Shown here piece after piece: positions 1 to 8,026 of a stretch of DNA of 64,000 bases. Below the pieces are notes generated by a model. It was not told where the DNA came from. It saw only the letters and a list, made by a program, of their open reading frames with translations, and ran no database searches. Position numbers and translations under genes: made by a program. The stretch's first letter is position 1. Every line of letters starts with the position of its first letter. The DNA comes from Roseiarcus sp963737365 (GTDB taxonomy: Bacteria; Pseudomonadota; Alphaproteobacteria; Rhizobiales; Beijerinckiaceae). The DNA lies in contig CAVTSD010000007.1 in NCBI GenBank assembly GCA_963737365.1, positions 1,054,001 to 1,118,000 on the forward strand. Direction: 5' to 3'.

Positions 1-408
1 GGCCTTATCTACAACACCTGGCCCTTGATGGGATCAAGCCTCGTTCCGGGCGAGGCGTTCCGCCCGAACGCGTTGCAAGCGATCTTCGGCGATGCGGCGA
101 CCGCCCAGTTCGATCACCGCATGATCGCCTACGCTGTCGTAGCCTTCGCGATCGTTCAGGCGTTCGCCGCCGTTCGCGCTGCGCCAGGGTCGCCGCTTGC
201 AAGGCGCGCCCTGGTTGTCGCCGGGGTCGCGCTGCTTCAGGTCGCGCTCGGCATCGCGACGGTGCTGGCCATGGTCCCGATCGAGCTCGCCCTGCCCCAT
301 CAGGCGCTCGCGCTAGCCCTATTCGGCCTTGCGGCGGTGCATTTGCGCACGACCGAGTTGGAGGGCTCGTCATCGCGAGCACGCGAGCGCGCGGCGATCC
401 AGAGATGA
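1..408 (+). CDS. ctaA: Heme A synthase CtaA/COX15, C-terminal part
   Basis: The gene enters from the left edge and is open from base 1, so only the last ~135 residues are here. It begins with a YNTWPLMGSSLVPGEAF segment, which matches the conserved YNT(F/W)PLM loop of COX15/CtaA enzymes, and continues through His-containing helices (FDHRMIAYAV, ALPHQALAL) that fit the heme-ligating helices of the C-terminal half. The family is an integral membrane enzyme that converts heme O to heme A for aa3-type oxidases. It lies next to ctaB (heme O synthase) and an oxidase-like operon on the other strand, so the locus is dedicated to terminal oxidase assembly. The hydrophilic tail (about the last 20 residues) is poorly conserved in the family. 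Confidence 0.88.
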   Translation, partial: GLIYNTWPLMGSSLVPGEAFRPNALQAIFGDAATAQFDHRMIAYAVVAFAIVQAFAAVRAAPGSPLARRALVVAGVALLQVALGIATVLAMVPIELALPHQALALALFGLAAVHLRTTELEGSSSRARERAAIQR

Positions 409-426
409 AGTATCCGGCCCTATGAT

Positions 427-459
427 GTCTGGATTGCTTCGCAAGCGCTCGAAATGACG
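427..459. repeat. Possible dispersed intergenic repeat
   Basis: The stretch GGATTGCTTCGCAAGCG followed by CTCGAAATGACG resembles the short GGATTGCTTCG...AATGACG element often seen between genes in alphaproteobacterial genomes. It lies just after the end of ctaA. Only one copy is visible in this window, so repeat status rests on recall of the motif and not on counting. Confidence 0.3.
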
Positions 460-537
460 ATTTGGTCAGGCCGCGGCGCTGGGGTCTCTAGCCGATCGCG
501 GTCGCCGGTCTAGGTCACACCGGCGGAGCCGTCGTTC

Positions 538-1944
538 TCACGCGGTCGATCGCGCCGGCGAGGCTCGCCACAACGCGCGGATGGCGACGATGACAAAGGC
601 CGCGCCGCCAAGGATTGTGAAGATGGAAGCGACGCCATGCACCGCCATGCCAGCGGCGGCGACGGTATCGAGCGATCCCGCGCCAGACGGGGTCTTGCGT
701 AAGGCGCCATAGCCGCCTGCAACGAACATCGCAATCGAGGCGACAAACTGGCCGCCCCCGTAGAGGCCTATGAGGAGGCGGGTCATGCGCGGTGGCGCGG
801 GCGACTTGCCCAGTTCCTTAAGACCGTAAGTGAGCAGCATGCCGGCGCTCGAGACACTGACCGCAGTGATGACCGCGTGATAATGCGCGGGCGTGCGGGT
901 GTCGGAACCATCAATCATAAAGCCCATGACGCCGCCGAGAGCGAAGAGCGCCAGCGATATCGCAAGGGAGAAGAAGGCCGGATCGCGCCAGGGCCATGGG
1001 CCGGCCAAGCGCATGACGCGCCTTGCAAGCGAAACGGCAAAGATGAGGGTCGGCGCGGCGACGCCGAACTGAAGGAACCGAAACGCCTCGCGCTGATGAT
1101 CGGAAAAGGGCGCGAAGATCGCGTAGAATGTCGGCGCCGCGACTGCGATCAGTGCGATGAGTCCGACGCAGCCAAGGAAGACGCGATTATCGACTGCCTC
1201 TTCGCCGAGGCTCACGCGCGCAAGGATCGACCAGTTCGTCACCATCAGCGCGGCGTACACGAATTGCAGCACGTGACCGCCGCCCCAGAACAGTTCCTCG
1301 CGCGAGGCGAGCTCGCCAGCGTGCGCGAGCAGCGTCGTGGCGACGCCAAAACAAATCAACGCCAGGACATAGACGAAGCCGCCCACCGACATTGCGACCG
1401 CAAGAGGCGGCGCGGACCCGAGCCGCCCAGGCAGATTGATGAGGAGACGGATGACGGGCGCGAGCACGCCCAAGGCAAGCGCCAAAAGCCCGAGATCGTA
1501 CGCCGGATGTCGAATGATCGGGATGTAATTGGTCAGCGCGGGTTGGGTCGCCTCGAGGAAAGCCGGCGCGAACAGGCAGGGAAAAGCCAGGAGGACCGCG
1601 CCCTGCCCGATCCGTCCGAGCGGCGCGGCGCGCACGTCGTCGCCGGCGAGCTTCAGCGTCGCGACGCTGACCAGAAAGGCGAAAACGCCTTGCAGCCAGA
1701 TCACCAGCGAGAACACGACATGGATGACGAGCCCCTTGTAGAAGAAGTCGATCGGCCAGAACGGTGTCTTCTCCATTCCGGGAATGCGCGACAGAGCCAG
1801 CAGAAGCGCGAACACGCCAGCGACCGCGAGCGCACCGACCGCGAGCCAGGCCCAGCCGATGAGCTCCCGTTGGACCGCGACTTTGGCGCCGGTGATCGGT
1901 CGCGCGCGACTGAGAGATGGGACTGTTTGCGCCGTTTGGGTCAT
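538..1944 (-). CDS. Divergent heme-copper oxidase subunit I (cbb3/NOR-like)
   Basis: This 468-residue protein has about twelve hydrophobic helices and heme-copper oxidase landmarks: H75 in helix II (VIHVVFS, low-spin heme), H224 in a WGGGH motif (helix VI, CuB), and H354-x-H356 (AHYHAVI, helix X, the two heme ligands). At the place where canonical oxidases carry a His-His pair for CuB there is D282-H283 (PFSDHQ). No Tyr stands four residues after H224, where A-type oxidases have the cross-linked Tyr. Such changes occur in NO-reductase-like branches, so reduction of O2 or of NO are both possible. It is the last gene of a minus-strand set ctaB, small peptide, DUF420, this gene. No CuA subunit II, NorC or cytochrome c partner is in the window. 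ATG start at 1944. Confidence 0.75.
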   Translation of the reverse strand: MTQTAQTVPSLSRARPITGAKVAVQRELIGWAWLAVGALAVAGVFALLLALSRIPGMEKTPFWPIDFFYKGLVIHVVFSLVIWLQGVFAFLVSVATLKLAGDDVRAAPLGRIGQGAVLLAFPCLFAPAFLEATQPALTNYIPIIRHPAYDLGLLALALGVLAPVIRLLINLPGRLGSAPPLAVAMSVGGFVYVLALICFGVATTLLAHAGELASREELFWGGGHVLQFVYAALMVTNWSILARVSLGEEAVDNRVFLGCVGLIALIAVAAPTFYAIFAPFSDHQREAFRFLQFGVAAPTLIFAVSLARRVMRLAGPWPWRDPAFFSLAISLALFALGGVMGFMIDGSDTRTPAHYHAVITAVSVSSAGMLLTYGLKELGKSPAPPRMTRLLIGLYGGGQFVASIAMFVAGGYGALRKTPSGAGSLDTVAAAGMAVHGVASIFTILGGAAFVIVAIRALWRASPARSTA

Positions 1945-1960
1945 GAAAAGAACGGCCCGG

Positions 1961-2404
1961 TCAACTCTCGTTCATCGGATAAAGGTGGATCGCCATCACG
2001 TAGACGACGAGGCCAGAGACCGCGACAAAGAGCCACGCCGGGAAGGTGAAGCGCGCCAGCCGCTTGTGCGTCGCGAACCGCTGTTTGAGCGCGTTATAGA
2101 AGGTCACCGGCACGAGGACCGCAACCACGAAGGCCATAAACACATGAATGGCGAGCAGCGTGAAATAGATCGGCCTGATCGCGCCATACCCGCCAAATTT
2201 CGCGAGGCCCGCGAACGCGTGATAGACAAGATAAACCGCGAGAAAGGCGACGCCGAGCCCGATCGCGACAAACATTGTGCGCCGGTGCCCTTCGCGATCG
2301 CGGGCGCGAATGCGACTGTAGGCGCGCAGCAGGACGACGATGGTCGCCGCGTTGATGACGGCAAGCACATGCGGCAATTCGCGAATGATGTTCATTTCGG
2401 CCAT
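1961..2404 (-). CDS. DUF420 membrane protein (CtaM-like)
   Basis: About 147 residues with four hydrophobic helices. It begins MAEMNIIRELPHVLAVINA and contains conserved histidines (VYLVYHAFAG, LAIHVFMAFV, KRFATHKRLARFTFPAWLF, YVMAIHLYP). These are typical of the DUF420 family, whose Gram-positive members (CtaM/YozB) are needed for assembly of heme-copper oxidases. The ATG at 2404 overlaps the stop codon of the small upstream gene in a TGATG arrangement, so translation is probably coupled; an in-frame TTG one codon earlier is less likely. It sits 16 bases before the oxidase subunit I-like gene. A role in maturation of that enzyme, or a small heme-binding subunit, is inference. Confidence 0.8.
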   Translation of the reverse strand: MAEMNIIRELPHVLAVINAATIVVLLRAYSRIRARDREGHRRTMFVAIGLGVAFLAVYLVYHAFAGLAKFGGYGAIRPIYFTLLAIHVFMAFVVAVLVPVTFYNALKQRFATHKRLARFTFPAWLFVAVSGLVVYVMAIHLYPMNES

Positions 2405-2523
2405 CAATTGTGGTGAGGCATCATTTTCATCACGAAGCTGACATAGATCGCCGCGGCCACCGCCACGAGGACGACGAGGACGATCCAGTTTCGTCGCTTC
2501 AAATTTGGGTCAGGATTGGACAT
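2404..2523 (-). CDS. 39-residue single-span membrane peptide of the oxidase operon
   Basis: A short gene starting at ATG 2523 encodes MSNPDPNLKRRNWIVLVVLV and ends in MKMMPHHN. It has one hydrophobic helix after a basic segment (KRRN), giving an N-in orientation, and a histidine pair at the C-terminus. Its stop overlaps the ATG of the DUF420 gene (TGATG), and it starts 41 bases after the end of ctaB, so it belongs to the same transcript. Short single-span peptides are common in cytochrome oxidase operons (for example the CoxF-type gene after ctaB), but I cannot assign a named family. Confidence 0.7.
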   Translation of the reverse strand: MSNPDPNLKRRNWIVLVVLVAVAAAIYVSFVMKMMPHHN

Positions 2524-2564
2524 TTCGCGATCGTTGGGCGACGCCGGCTCCAGAGCCGCCAATG

Positions 2565-3515
2565 TTAAACGCGTCCCCGCAGAATGCCCTCGGCGAGCAT
2601 CGCTGCGAACAGGACGAACAGATAGAGAATTGAGAAGCCGAACAGAGCCATCGCGGCCTTCCGGCGGGGAGACTCATCGGCTTCGCGCAGGCGGTACAGG
2701 GCGAGCGCGCGCCAGAGGAATCCGGCGTTCGCGCCAACGGCGACGGCGCCGTACAGGAGGCCAACGCCCGGGATCAGCATCGCCCCGAGCGACGCTGGAA
2801 CGAGCAGAATTGAGTAGGCGACGATCTGCCTGCAGGTCTTCACCGGGCCGACGACATTTGGCAGCATCGGCACCCCGACCCGCTGGTAGTCGCCGCTGCG
2901 GCACAAAGCCAGCGCCCAGAAGTGGGGCGGCGTCCATAGGAAGATGATGAGGAACATCGCAACCGAGCCGGCAGAGACGCTATTCGCCGCGGCGGCCCAT
3001 CCGATCATGGGCGGCAAAGCTCCCGCGGCGCCGCCAATGACGATATTCATCGACGTCGAGCGCTTGAGAACCATGGTGTAGAGCGGAACGTAGATCGCGA
3101 TCGTCAACACCAGTAGCGCTGCCGCCAGCACATTGACCTTGATCGCAAGCGCAGCCACCGACACGACCGAGAGCAGAACTCCGATCGCCAGCGCCTGCAG
3201 CGGAGGCACAACGCCGCGCGGAATGGGGCGCATAGCCGTCCTCGCCATGTTGGCGTCAATGTCGGCGTCCCACCACATGTTGAGCGCACCGCAAGCCCCG
3301 GCCCCTCCCGCCATCGCCGACAGCGTCGCGAGGAGCTTCAGCCAATCCATGGGCGCCGGTGCGAGTGCAAAGCCGACCGCGCCAGTGAAGACGACGAGCG
3401 ACATGACGCGGGGTTTCAGGAGGACAAGATGATCGAGAACCCCATCCCATGCCCGTGCAGGGCCCGCGTTTCGGACCCGGACCTCGCGCGCAATTGTCGT
3501 CGACCGAACTGTCAC
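2565..3515 (-). CDS. ctaB: Protoheme IX farnesyltransferase (heme O synthase)
   Basis: The 316-residue membrane protein belongs to the UbiA-type prenyltransferases. It carries the first Asp-rich motif as NMWWDADIDANM followed by R(T)xxRP(I)P, and a second acidic/prenyl-binding region near CRSGDYQRVGVPMLP. Hydrophobic helices surround these loops. The enzyme farnesylates heme B to heme O in the cytoplasmic membrane, the step before CtaA. The start is a GTG at 3515. It is the first gene of a minus-strand operon with the 39-residue peptide, DUF420 protein and oxidase-like subunit. Length is normal for CtaB/CyoE. Confidence 0.95.
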   Translation of the reverse strand: MTVRSTTIAREVRVRNAGPARAWDGVLDHLVLLKPRVMSLVVFTGAVGFALAPAPMDWLKLLATLSAMAGGAGACGALNMWWDADIDANMARTAMRPIPRGVVPPLQALAIGVLLSVVSVAALAIKVNVLAAALLVLTIAIYVPLYTMVLKRSTSMNIVIGGAAGALPPMIGWAAAANSVSAGSVAMFLIIFLWTPPHFWALALCRSGDYQRVGVPMLPNVVGPVKTCRQIVAYSILLVPASLGAMLIPGVGLLYGAVAVGANAGFLWRALALYRLREADESPRRKAAMALFGFSILYLFVLFAAMLAEGILRGRV

Positions 3516-3641
3516 TCTGTTTCGCCTAAAGGTAACGCGCCACTTCGGGGGCGCCTTCGAACGCCGTCGCGGCTAAGCGCGGGCGGGAGACCTCTACCAT
3601 AATTGCAATGGCCGTCGACGGCAAAAGTTAAAACCTATGCG

Positions 3642-5438
3642 CTAGCTCGCCGCACTCGCCTCGCTGAGCGCCATCGCGCCGGATTCGAATTGCAGTCGCG
3701 CTAGACGCGCATAAACGCCGTTTCGCGCGACAAGAGAAGCGTGATCGCCCTCCTCGACGATGCGGCCCGCCTCCAGAACCAAAATTCGGTCGGCCTTCAG
3801 CACGGTCGCAAGCCGATGCGCGATCACGAGCGTGGTGCGGCCGGTCATCACGTCGTCGAGCGCGCGCTGGACAAGCGCCTCGTTGTCCGCGTCGAGAGCC
3901 GACGTTGCTTCGTCGAGCAGCAGGATCGGCGCGTCCTTGAGGATGGCGCGTGCGATGGCGAGCCTTTGCCTTTGCCCCCCGGACAAGGTCACGCCGCGCT
4001 CGCCGAGCTTGGTCGCATAGCCGAGCCCCAGTTCCCGAACAAACCCGTGCGCCGCAGCTCGCCGCGCCGCTTCCTTAATCGCGAATTCGCTCGTATCCGC
4101 GCGCCCGTAGGCGATGTTTTCGGCGACGGTGGCGCCGAAAATGGGCGCCTCTTGCTGGACTGGCGCGATGCGCCCGCGCAGATCCTTTGGATCGACCGCC
4201 CTGACGTCGACCCCATCGATAAGGACTTGGCCCTCATCGGCATCGTAGAAGCGCATGATGAGCTGGAATAGAGTCGACTTGCCGGCCCCGGAGGGCCCGA
4301 CGATGGCGACTCGTTCGCCCGGCGCAATCGAGAAACTCAGGTCTTCCAGGACACGAACGTCGGGCGCGCTCGGATATGAGAAAGCGACATGCCTGAATTC
4401 GATTGCGCCGCGCGCGGGCGAAGGCATTCGCGCGGGTTTCGTCGGCGCGACGATGCTCGGTTTGACAGCCAGAAGTTCGGCAATGCGCCCGGCCGAACCG
4501 GCCGCGGCGGAGACTTCGTTCCACACCTGCGACAATTCGCCAAGTGAGGTTGCGCCAAGCACGGCGAAGAGCACGAACTGCGACAGGAGGCCGCCGCTCA
4601 TCCGTCCCGTCAGTACATCGCGGGCGCCGAGCCACAGGACGAATACGACGCTGCAGAACGCGAGCGACACCGCAACGGCGATGAGGAGGGAACGGGTGGC
4701 GGCGGCGGCGCGCGCAGCGCCATAGGCGCTTTCGATGTCCTCGTCGAAACGGGCCTGACTGGCACCCTCGGCGCCAAAGGCCTGCATGGTCCGCACCGCG
4801 CCGAGGCTCTCCGACGCGAAGGCCGTCGCCTCGGCGAGCGTGTCCTGTGCGCGGCGCGACCGTCGGCGCACGACGCGGCCGGAGGCGATCAAGGGCGCGG
4901 CGATGAGCGGAATGGCGACCAGCACCAAAGCCGACAGTTTTGGGCTCGTGTAGACCATAAGAGCGGTCGCGCCGACGAACATGAAGAGATTGCGCAAGGC
5001 GATCGACGCCGATGCTCCGAACGCCGCCTTGATCTGCGTCGTGTCGGCGGTGAGACGCGACACGAGCTCGCCGGTTCGCGCGCTATCATAGAATGCGGCG
5101 TCAAGACGCGACAAATGCGCGAACACATCGCGTCTCAGATCGGCGACCACCCGTTCGCCGAGCGTGGTCACGAGATAGTATCGGGTGGCGGCCGCGAGCG
5201 CGATGACGACCACCAGGGCGGCCATGGCGAGAAAATAGGCGTTGATCGCGCCGCCGCTGTCCTTGGAGAAGCCGAAATCGATCATCGCGCGCAAGGCGAA
5301 CGGCACCGCCAATGTCGCGGCGGAGGAGATGGTCAGGGCCAAAAGCGCAGCCGCGGCGCGACCGAGATAACGCCTGCCATAGCCGACCAGCGGCAACAGC
5401 GCGGCCAAAGACCCCGCGCGGTTCGCGTGCTCAGTCAT
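3642..5438 (-). CDS. ABC exporter, fused transmembrane and ATPase domains (MsbA-like)
   Basis: A 598-residue half-transporter. The N-terminal ~330 residues form a six-helix ABC exporter domain. The C-terminal ATPase has Walker A GPSGAGKSTLF, Q-loop (APVQQEAPIFG), signature LSGGQRQRLAIARA, Walker B ILLLDEATSALD and switch His in VIAHRLATV. Such proteins work as homodimers and export lipids, peptides or drugs; the substrate cannot be read from sequence. It stands alone, 126 bases upstream of ctaB on the same strand, with its own ATG at 5438. Annotators often call this type an ABC transporter of the lipid A/MsbA class, but no lipid A genes are nearby. Confidence 0.9.
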   Translation of the reverse strand: MTEHANRAGSLAALLPLVGYGRRYLGRAAAALLALTISSAATLAVPFALRAMIDFGFSKDSGGAINAYFLAMAALVVVIALAAATRYYLVTTLGERVVADLRRDVFAHLSRLDAAFYDSARTGELVSRLTADTTQIKAAFGASASIALRNLFMFVGATALMVYTSPKLSALVLVAIPLIAAPLIASGRVVRRRSRRAQDTLAEATAFASESLGAVRTMQAFGAEGASQARFDEDIESAYGAARAAAATRSLLIAVAVSLAFCSVVFVLWLGARDVLTGRMSGGLLSQFVLFAVLGATSLGELSQVWNEVSAAAGSAGRIAELLAVKPSIVAPTKPARMPSPARGAIEFRHVAFSYPSAPDVRVLEDLSFSIAPGERVAIVGPSGAGKSTLFQLIMRFYDADEGQVLIDGVDVRAVDPKDLRGRIAPVQQEAPIFGATVAENIAYGRADTSEFAIKEAARRAAAHGFVRELGLGYATKLGERGVTLSGGQRQRLAIARAILKDAPILLLDEATSALDADNEALVQRALDDVMTGRTTLVIAHRLATVLKADRILVLEAGRIVEEGDHASLVARNGVYARLARLQFESGAMALSEASAAS

Positions 5439-5603
5439 CGCTCATCCATAAACGCATCGCTGAAGTCCGACCGAAGCGGAAAGGATGTCCACCTTCTACC
5501 GCGCTTCCTACTGGCGAATATGGGCGCGTTGAAAGGGAGGCGCCATGTCCGCCGACCGAAATGCTTCACTGACGGGCCGACCCCGCACAACGTCCCGCCG
5601 AAA

Positions 5604-6158
5604 TCAGGCGGTCCACTTGACGAGGGACACTTCGTGCTCGAGCTGGCGCCTTTCGGCCGGTTTCAAACCCCCTTCACGGAGGATCTCCTCGGGAGGCCGG
5701 CCGCTGCGGCCTTCCAAGAAGACCGGCATCCCGCCGGGCAGTCGCACCTCTTCGGCCCGTGCGAGGTAGAACACGTCATAGCCGATAGTGAGAAACAGGC
5801 TATAAACCTCAATTCCTCCCGCGATCGCCAATGTGCCGGCCTGGCACCCGACCGCGGCGCAGGCCTCATCCAATGTCGCGCCGGCGGGGTTCCAGAGCCA
5901 GGTGTTTGAATTGTCAGGATCGGGGGCAAGACCTGTCACGCGCCGGGTGAGAAGCAACCGGCGGCGGGTGTGCGATTGTGGGTGGCCCTCGTGCGACAAG
6001 CGGCCGTGACAGACCACATGAACCCGATCGAGCGATTCAAGAAAAAACCGCTGGTCAGCATCGAATTTGAGCGAGTTGGGCATGTAGCCGGTCGCATCCG
6101 CGATCATCCCATCGGCAGACGTGATGGCATAGCCCTCAATTCGCAGGTTTCCCCGCAT
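5604..6158 (-). CDS. Dihydrofolate reductase/RibD C-terminal-fold protein
   Basis: The core begins MRGNLRIEGYAITSADGMIA, which is the N-terminal strand and SxDGxIA motif of the DHFR/RibD reductase fold, followed by the DADQRFFLESLDRVHVVCHGR region and a later nucleotide-binding strand (TLAIAGGIEVYSLFL). Proteins of this fold bind NADPH and reduce pterin or pyrimidine compounds. I chose ATG 6158 because a GGAG lies about nine bases upstream. An in-frame ATG at 6251 would add 31 unremarkable residues. With 184 residues it is within the range of the superfamily. No folate or riboflavin genes lie next to it, so the substrate is unknown. Confidence 0.7.
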   Translation of the reverse strand: MRGNLRIEGYAITSADGMIADATGYMPNSLKFDADQRFFLESLDRVHVVCHGRLSHEGHPQSHTRRRLLLTRRVTGLAPDPDNSNTWLWNPAGATLDEACAAVGCQAGTLAIAGGIEVYSLFLTIGYDVFYLARAEEVRLPGGMPVFLEGRSGRPPEEILREGGLKPAERRQLEHEVSLVKWTA

Positions 6159-6428
6159 TCTCAGTCGCTCCGCTCTCGCAACGCGCCCAACGGCTGCGAG
6201 CCGAGCGCAAGCTTCACCGTCCAAATCGTGTCGATTCGGACTATTAGGCATCCCAATATAGGAATCGCTCGATTGAAGAATCAAGAGCATCGGTCGGCTA
6301 CGACCGGGCGCGCGAACAGCCGTAGCGACGATCACCATTCCACTGACGGTCGAAACTGTGCCATTAGGCAGGGAACATCAAGGACCAGCTCGAGATCGCG
6401 GTCAACGACGAGACGAGGCTTAGCAACA

Positions 6429-7154
6429 ATGAAAGGCCGCAGGCTCCTTCCTGGGAAGCCTATCCCTCCAGCCGAAATTCCCGACTATTCGATAAGGCGC
6501 GACACCCTCGAGGAGGTGTTCGCAGATCCGTTTCGCGCGCGTCTCAAGCGCATCGCCGAGCTCGTGAAGCAATCCGGCGAACGCTTAGAGGGCAACATCT
6601 TCTACGCCGACCTTGACGAGCATTATGCCGATCAGCCTCCCGAGCTCGGGCTTGCCCCGGCTCGCCGCAACGCATGGCGGGCGGTGCGATTCAAGGATCG
6701 TCTGCTCGAAGTCGGCGTCAACGCAGGCCATAGCGCGCTGCTGGCGCTGTCATCGAATCCGCGGCTCGAATATTACGGCGTCGACATTATGTCGCACGCC
6801 TATACGGCCGAGTGCGTCGATTTCCTCAAAGGCGAGTTTCCGGGGCGGGTGCACTTGTTTACGGGCGATTCGCGCGAAGTGCTTCCTTGGCTCGTCAGCC
6901 GCCGCGCCGAGCTTGCGTTTGACATTTTTCATGTCGATGGCGGCCACACCGACGAAGTCTGTCGCTCCGACATGGGCAACTGCATTCGTATCGCCAGCGG
7001 CCATCGCGGCCGACATGTTCTGCTCGACGACATCCATGCGAGCTGGATCTTCGATGTCTATTGCGAATTTGTGTCTCGGGGGGATTTGACGACCGAGACG
7101 TTCTTCGAGGACTGGGAGGAAGAAGGCCGCAACGTGCTGGCGAGGATCGAGTGA
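6429..7154 (+). CDS. Class I SAM-dependent methyltransferase
   Basis: From ATG 6429 the protein is about 241 residues. It has a Rossmann methyltransferase core: LLEVGVNAGHSALLALS (motif I), YYGVDIMSHAY (acidic end of strand 2), and FDIFHVDGGHTDEVCRSDMG followed by HVLLDDIHASWIFDVY, which is the DGxH ... DD pattern of the Methyltransf_24/CmcI-like group. These often modify sugars or small molecules. Its TGA overlaps the GTG of the following glycosyltransferase (GTGA), so the two are co-translated and probably act on one product such as a surface glycan. A longer open frame upstream of 6429 overlaps the divergent promoter region and looks unlike protein. Confidence 0.8.
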   Translation: MKGRRLLPGKPIPPAEIPDYSIRRDTLEEVFADPFRARLKRIAELVKQSGERLEGNIFYADLDEHYADQPPELGLAPARRNAWRAVRFKDRLLEVGVNAGHSALLALSSNPRLEYYGVDIMSHAYTAECVDFLKGEFPGRVHLFTGDSREVLPWLVSRRAELAFDIFHVDGGHTDEVCRSDMGNCIRIASGHRGRHVLLDDIHASWIFDVYCEFVSRGDLTTETFFEDWEEEGRNVLARIE

Positions 7155-8005
7155 CTTCGCTCGAGGGCGTCGAGTTCGCTTCCTTCTGGCACGGAACACT
7201 GAACCCGTTCGCATACGCGTGCCTGAGCTCATTTCCTCAAGCCGACGTAAGCCTGCGCGTCTACACCTATGATCCGAATCTCGAGCTGCCTGCGGGCGTG
7301 CGTCACGCGGATGCGCGCACGATCTGCCCCGATGAATCGCTGACCCGCAGATTGATCGCCAACGGCAAGCCGTCGCTCGCCACCTTCGCGGATATGTTTC
7401 GCTACCGGATGATGCGCCAGACCGGCTGCTGCTGGATCGACACCGACATGCTCTGCTTGAGCAAGCCGGCCTTCGACAACGATGGCTTCGTGTTCTGCCG
7501 CCAGGCCGACGCTGTCGGGACGAGCCTCGTCAACAATGCGGTGCTGAGGCTTCCGCCGACGAGCTCGGCTCTGGGCGAGCTCATCGCCACGGCCGACGCT
7601 GCAATCGACGTCGACCAGAGATGGGGCGCGATCGGCCCATTCCTGCTGACGCCCGTCCTCGCCAAGTACAATCTTGTCCAGCACGCGCTCGACTCGCATG
7701 TCTGCTACCCGGTCGAACCCGAGCAATTCTGGAAGCTGTTCCTGCCAAGCGAGCGCGAATGGGCGGAGAACGCGGCGCGGGGAGCGAGCTTCATGCACCT
7801 TTGGAGCGAGGCGATCGCGTGGAGCGGTTACGATTTCTGGGCTTGCCCGCCCCGTGGGTCTTACTTGCATGAAGCGTTTGAACGTGTCGGCGCGCTTGAC
7901 CGCTTTCGACGAATCGCCAAGGAAGACGAGGTTCTTCGCGTTATGGCAAAGGCGATCGCTGACTCGAAGAGCTCCGCCCGCGCTGGCGCGGTCACCTCGG
8001 ATTGA
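7151..8005 (+). CDS. DXD-type glycosyltransferase (capsular/GT32-like)
   Basis: Start is GTG 7151, overlapping the previous stop; the 284-residue product begins MTSLEGVEFASFWHGTLNPF. The segment FADMFRYRMMRQTGCCWID followed by TDML contains the DXD sugar-nucleotide/metal motif and the preceding A(D)xxRyxxLyxxGGxYxDtD signature of the Gly_transf_sug group (alpha-1,4-GalT/OCH1-like, GT32). A later histidine region (ASFMHLWSEA) fits the C-terminal acceptor loop. It probably transfers a hexose to a glycan that the overlapping methyltransferase also modifies. It runs convergently towards the MFS gene with 21 bases between them. Confidence 0.8.
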   Translation: MTSLEGVEFASFWHGTLNPFAYACLSSFPQADVSLRVYTYDPNLELPAGVRHADARTICPDESLTRRLIANGKPSLATFADMFRYRMMRQTGCCWIDTDMLCLSKPAFDNDGFVFCRQADAVGTSLVNNAVLRLPPTSSALGELIATADAAIDVDQRWGAIGPFLLTPVLAKYNLVQHALDSHVCYPVEPEQFWKLFLPSEREWAENAARGASFMHLWSEAIAWSGYDFWACPPRGSYLHEAFERVGALDRFRRIAKEDEVLRVMAKAIADSKSSARAGAVTSD

Positions 8006-8026
8006 CGAACCGATATTTTACACCCG

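Noticed and set aside
877..2049. Plus-strand 390-codon open frame
   Set aside because: It is antisense to the oxidase subunit I gene, very rich in Arg/Glu, with no domain pattern; typical shadow frame of high-GC DNA.
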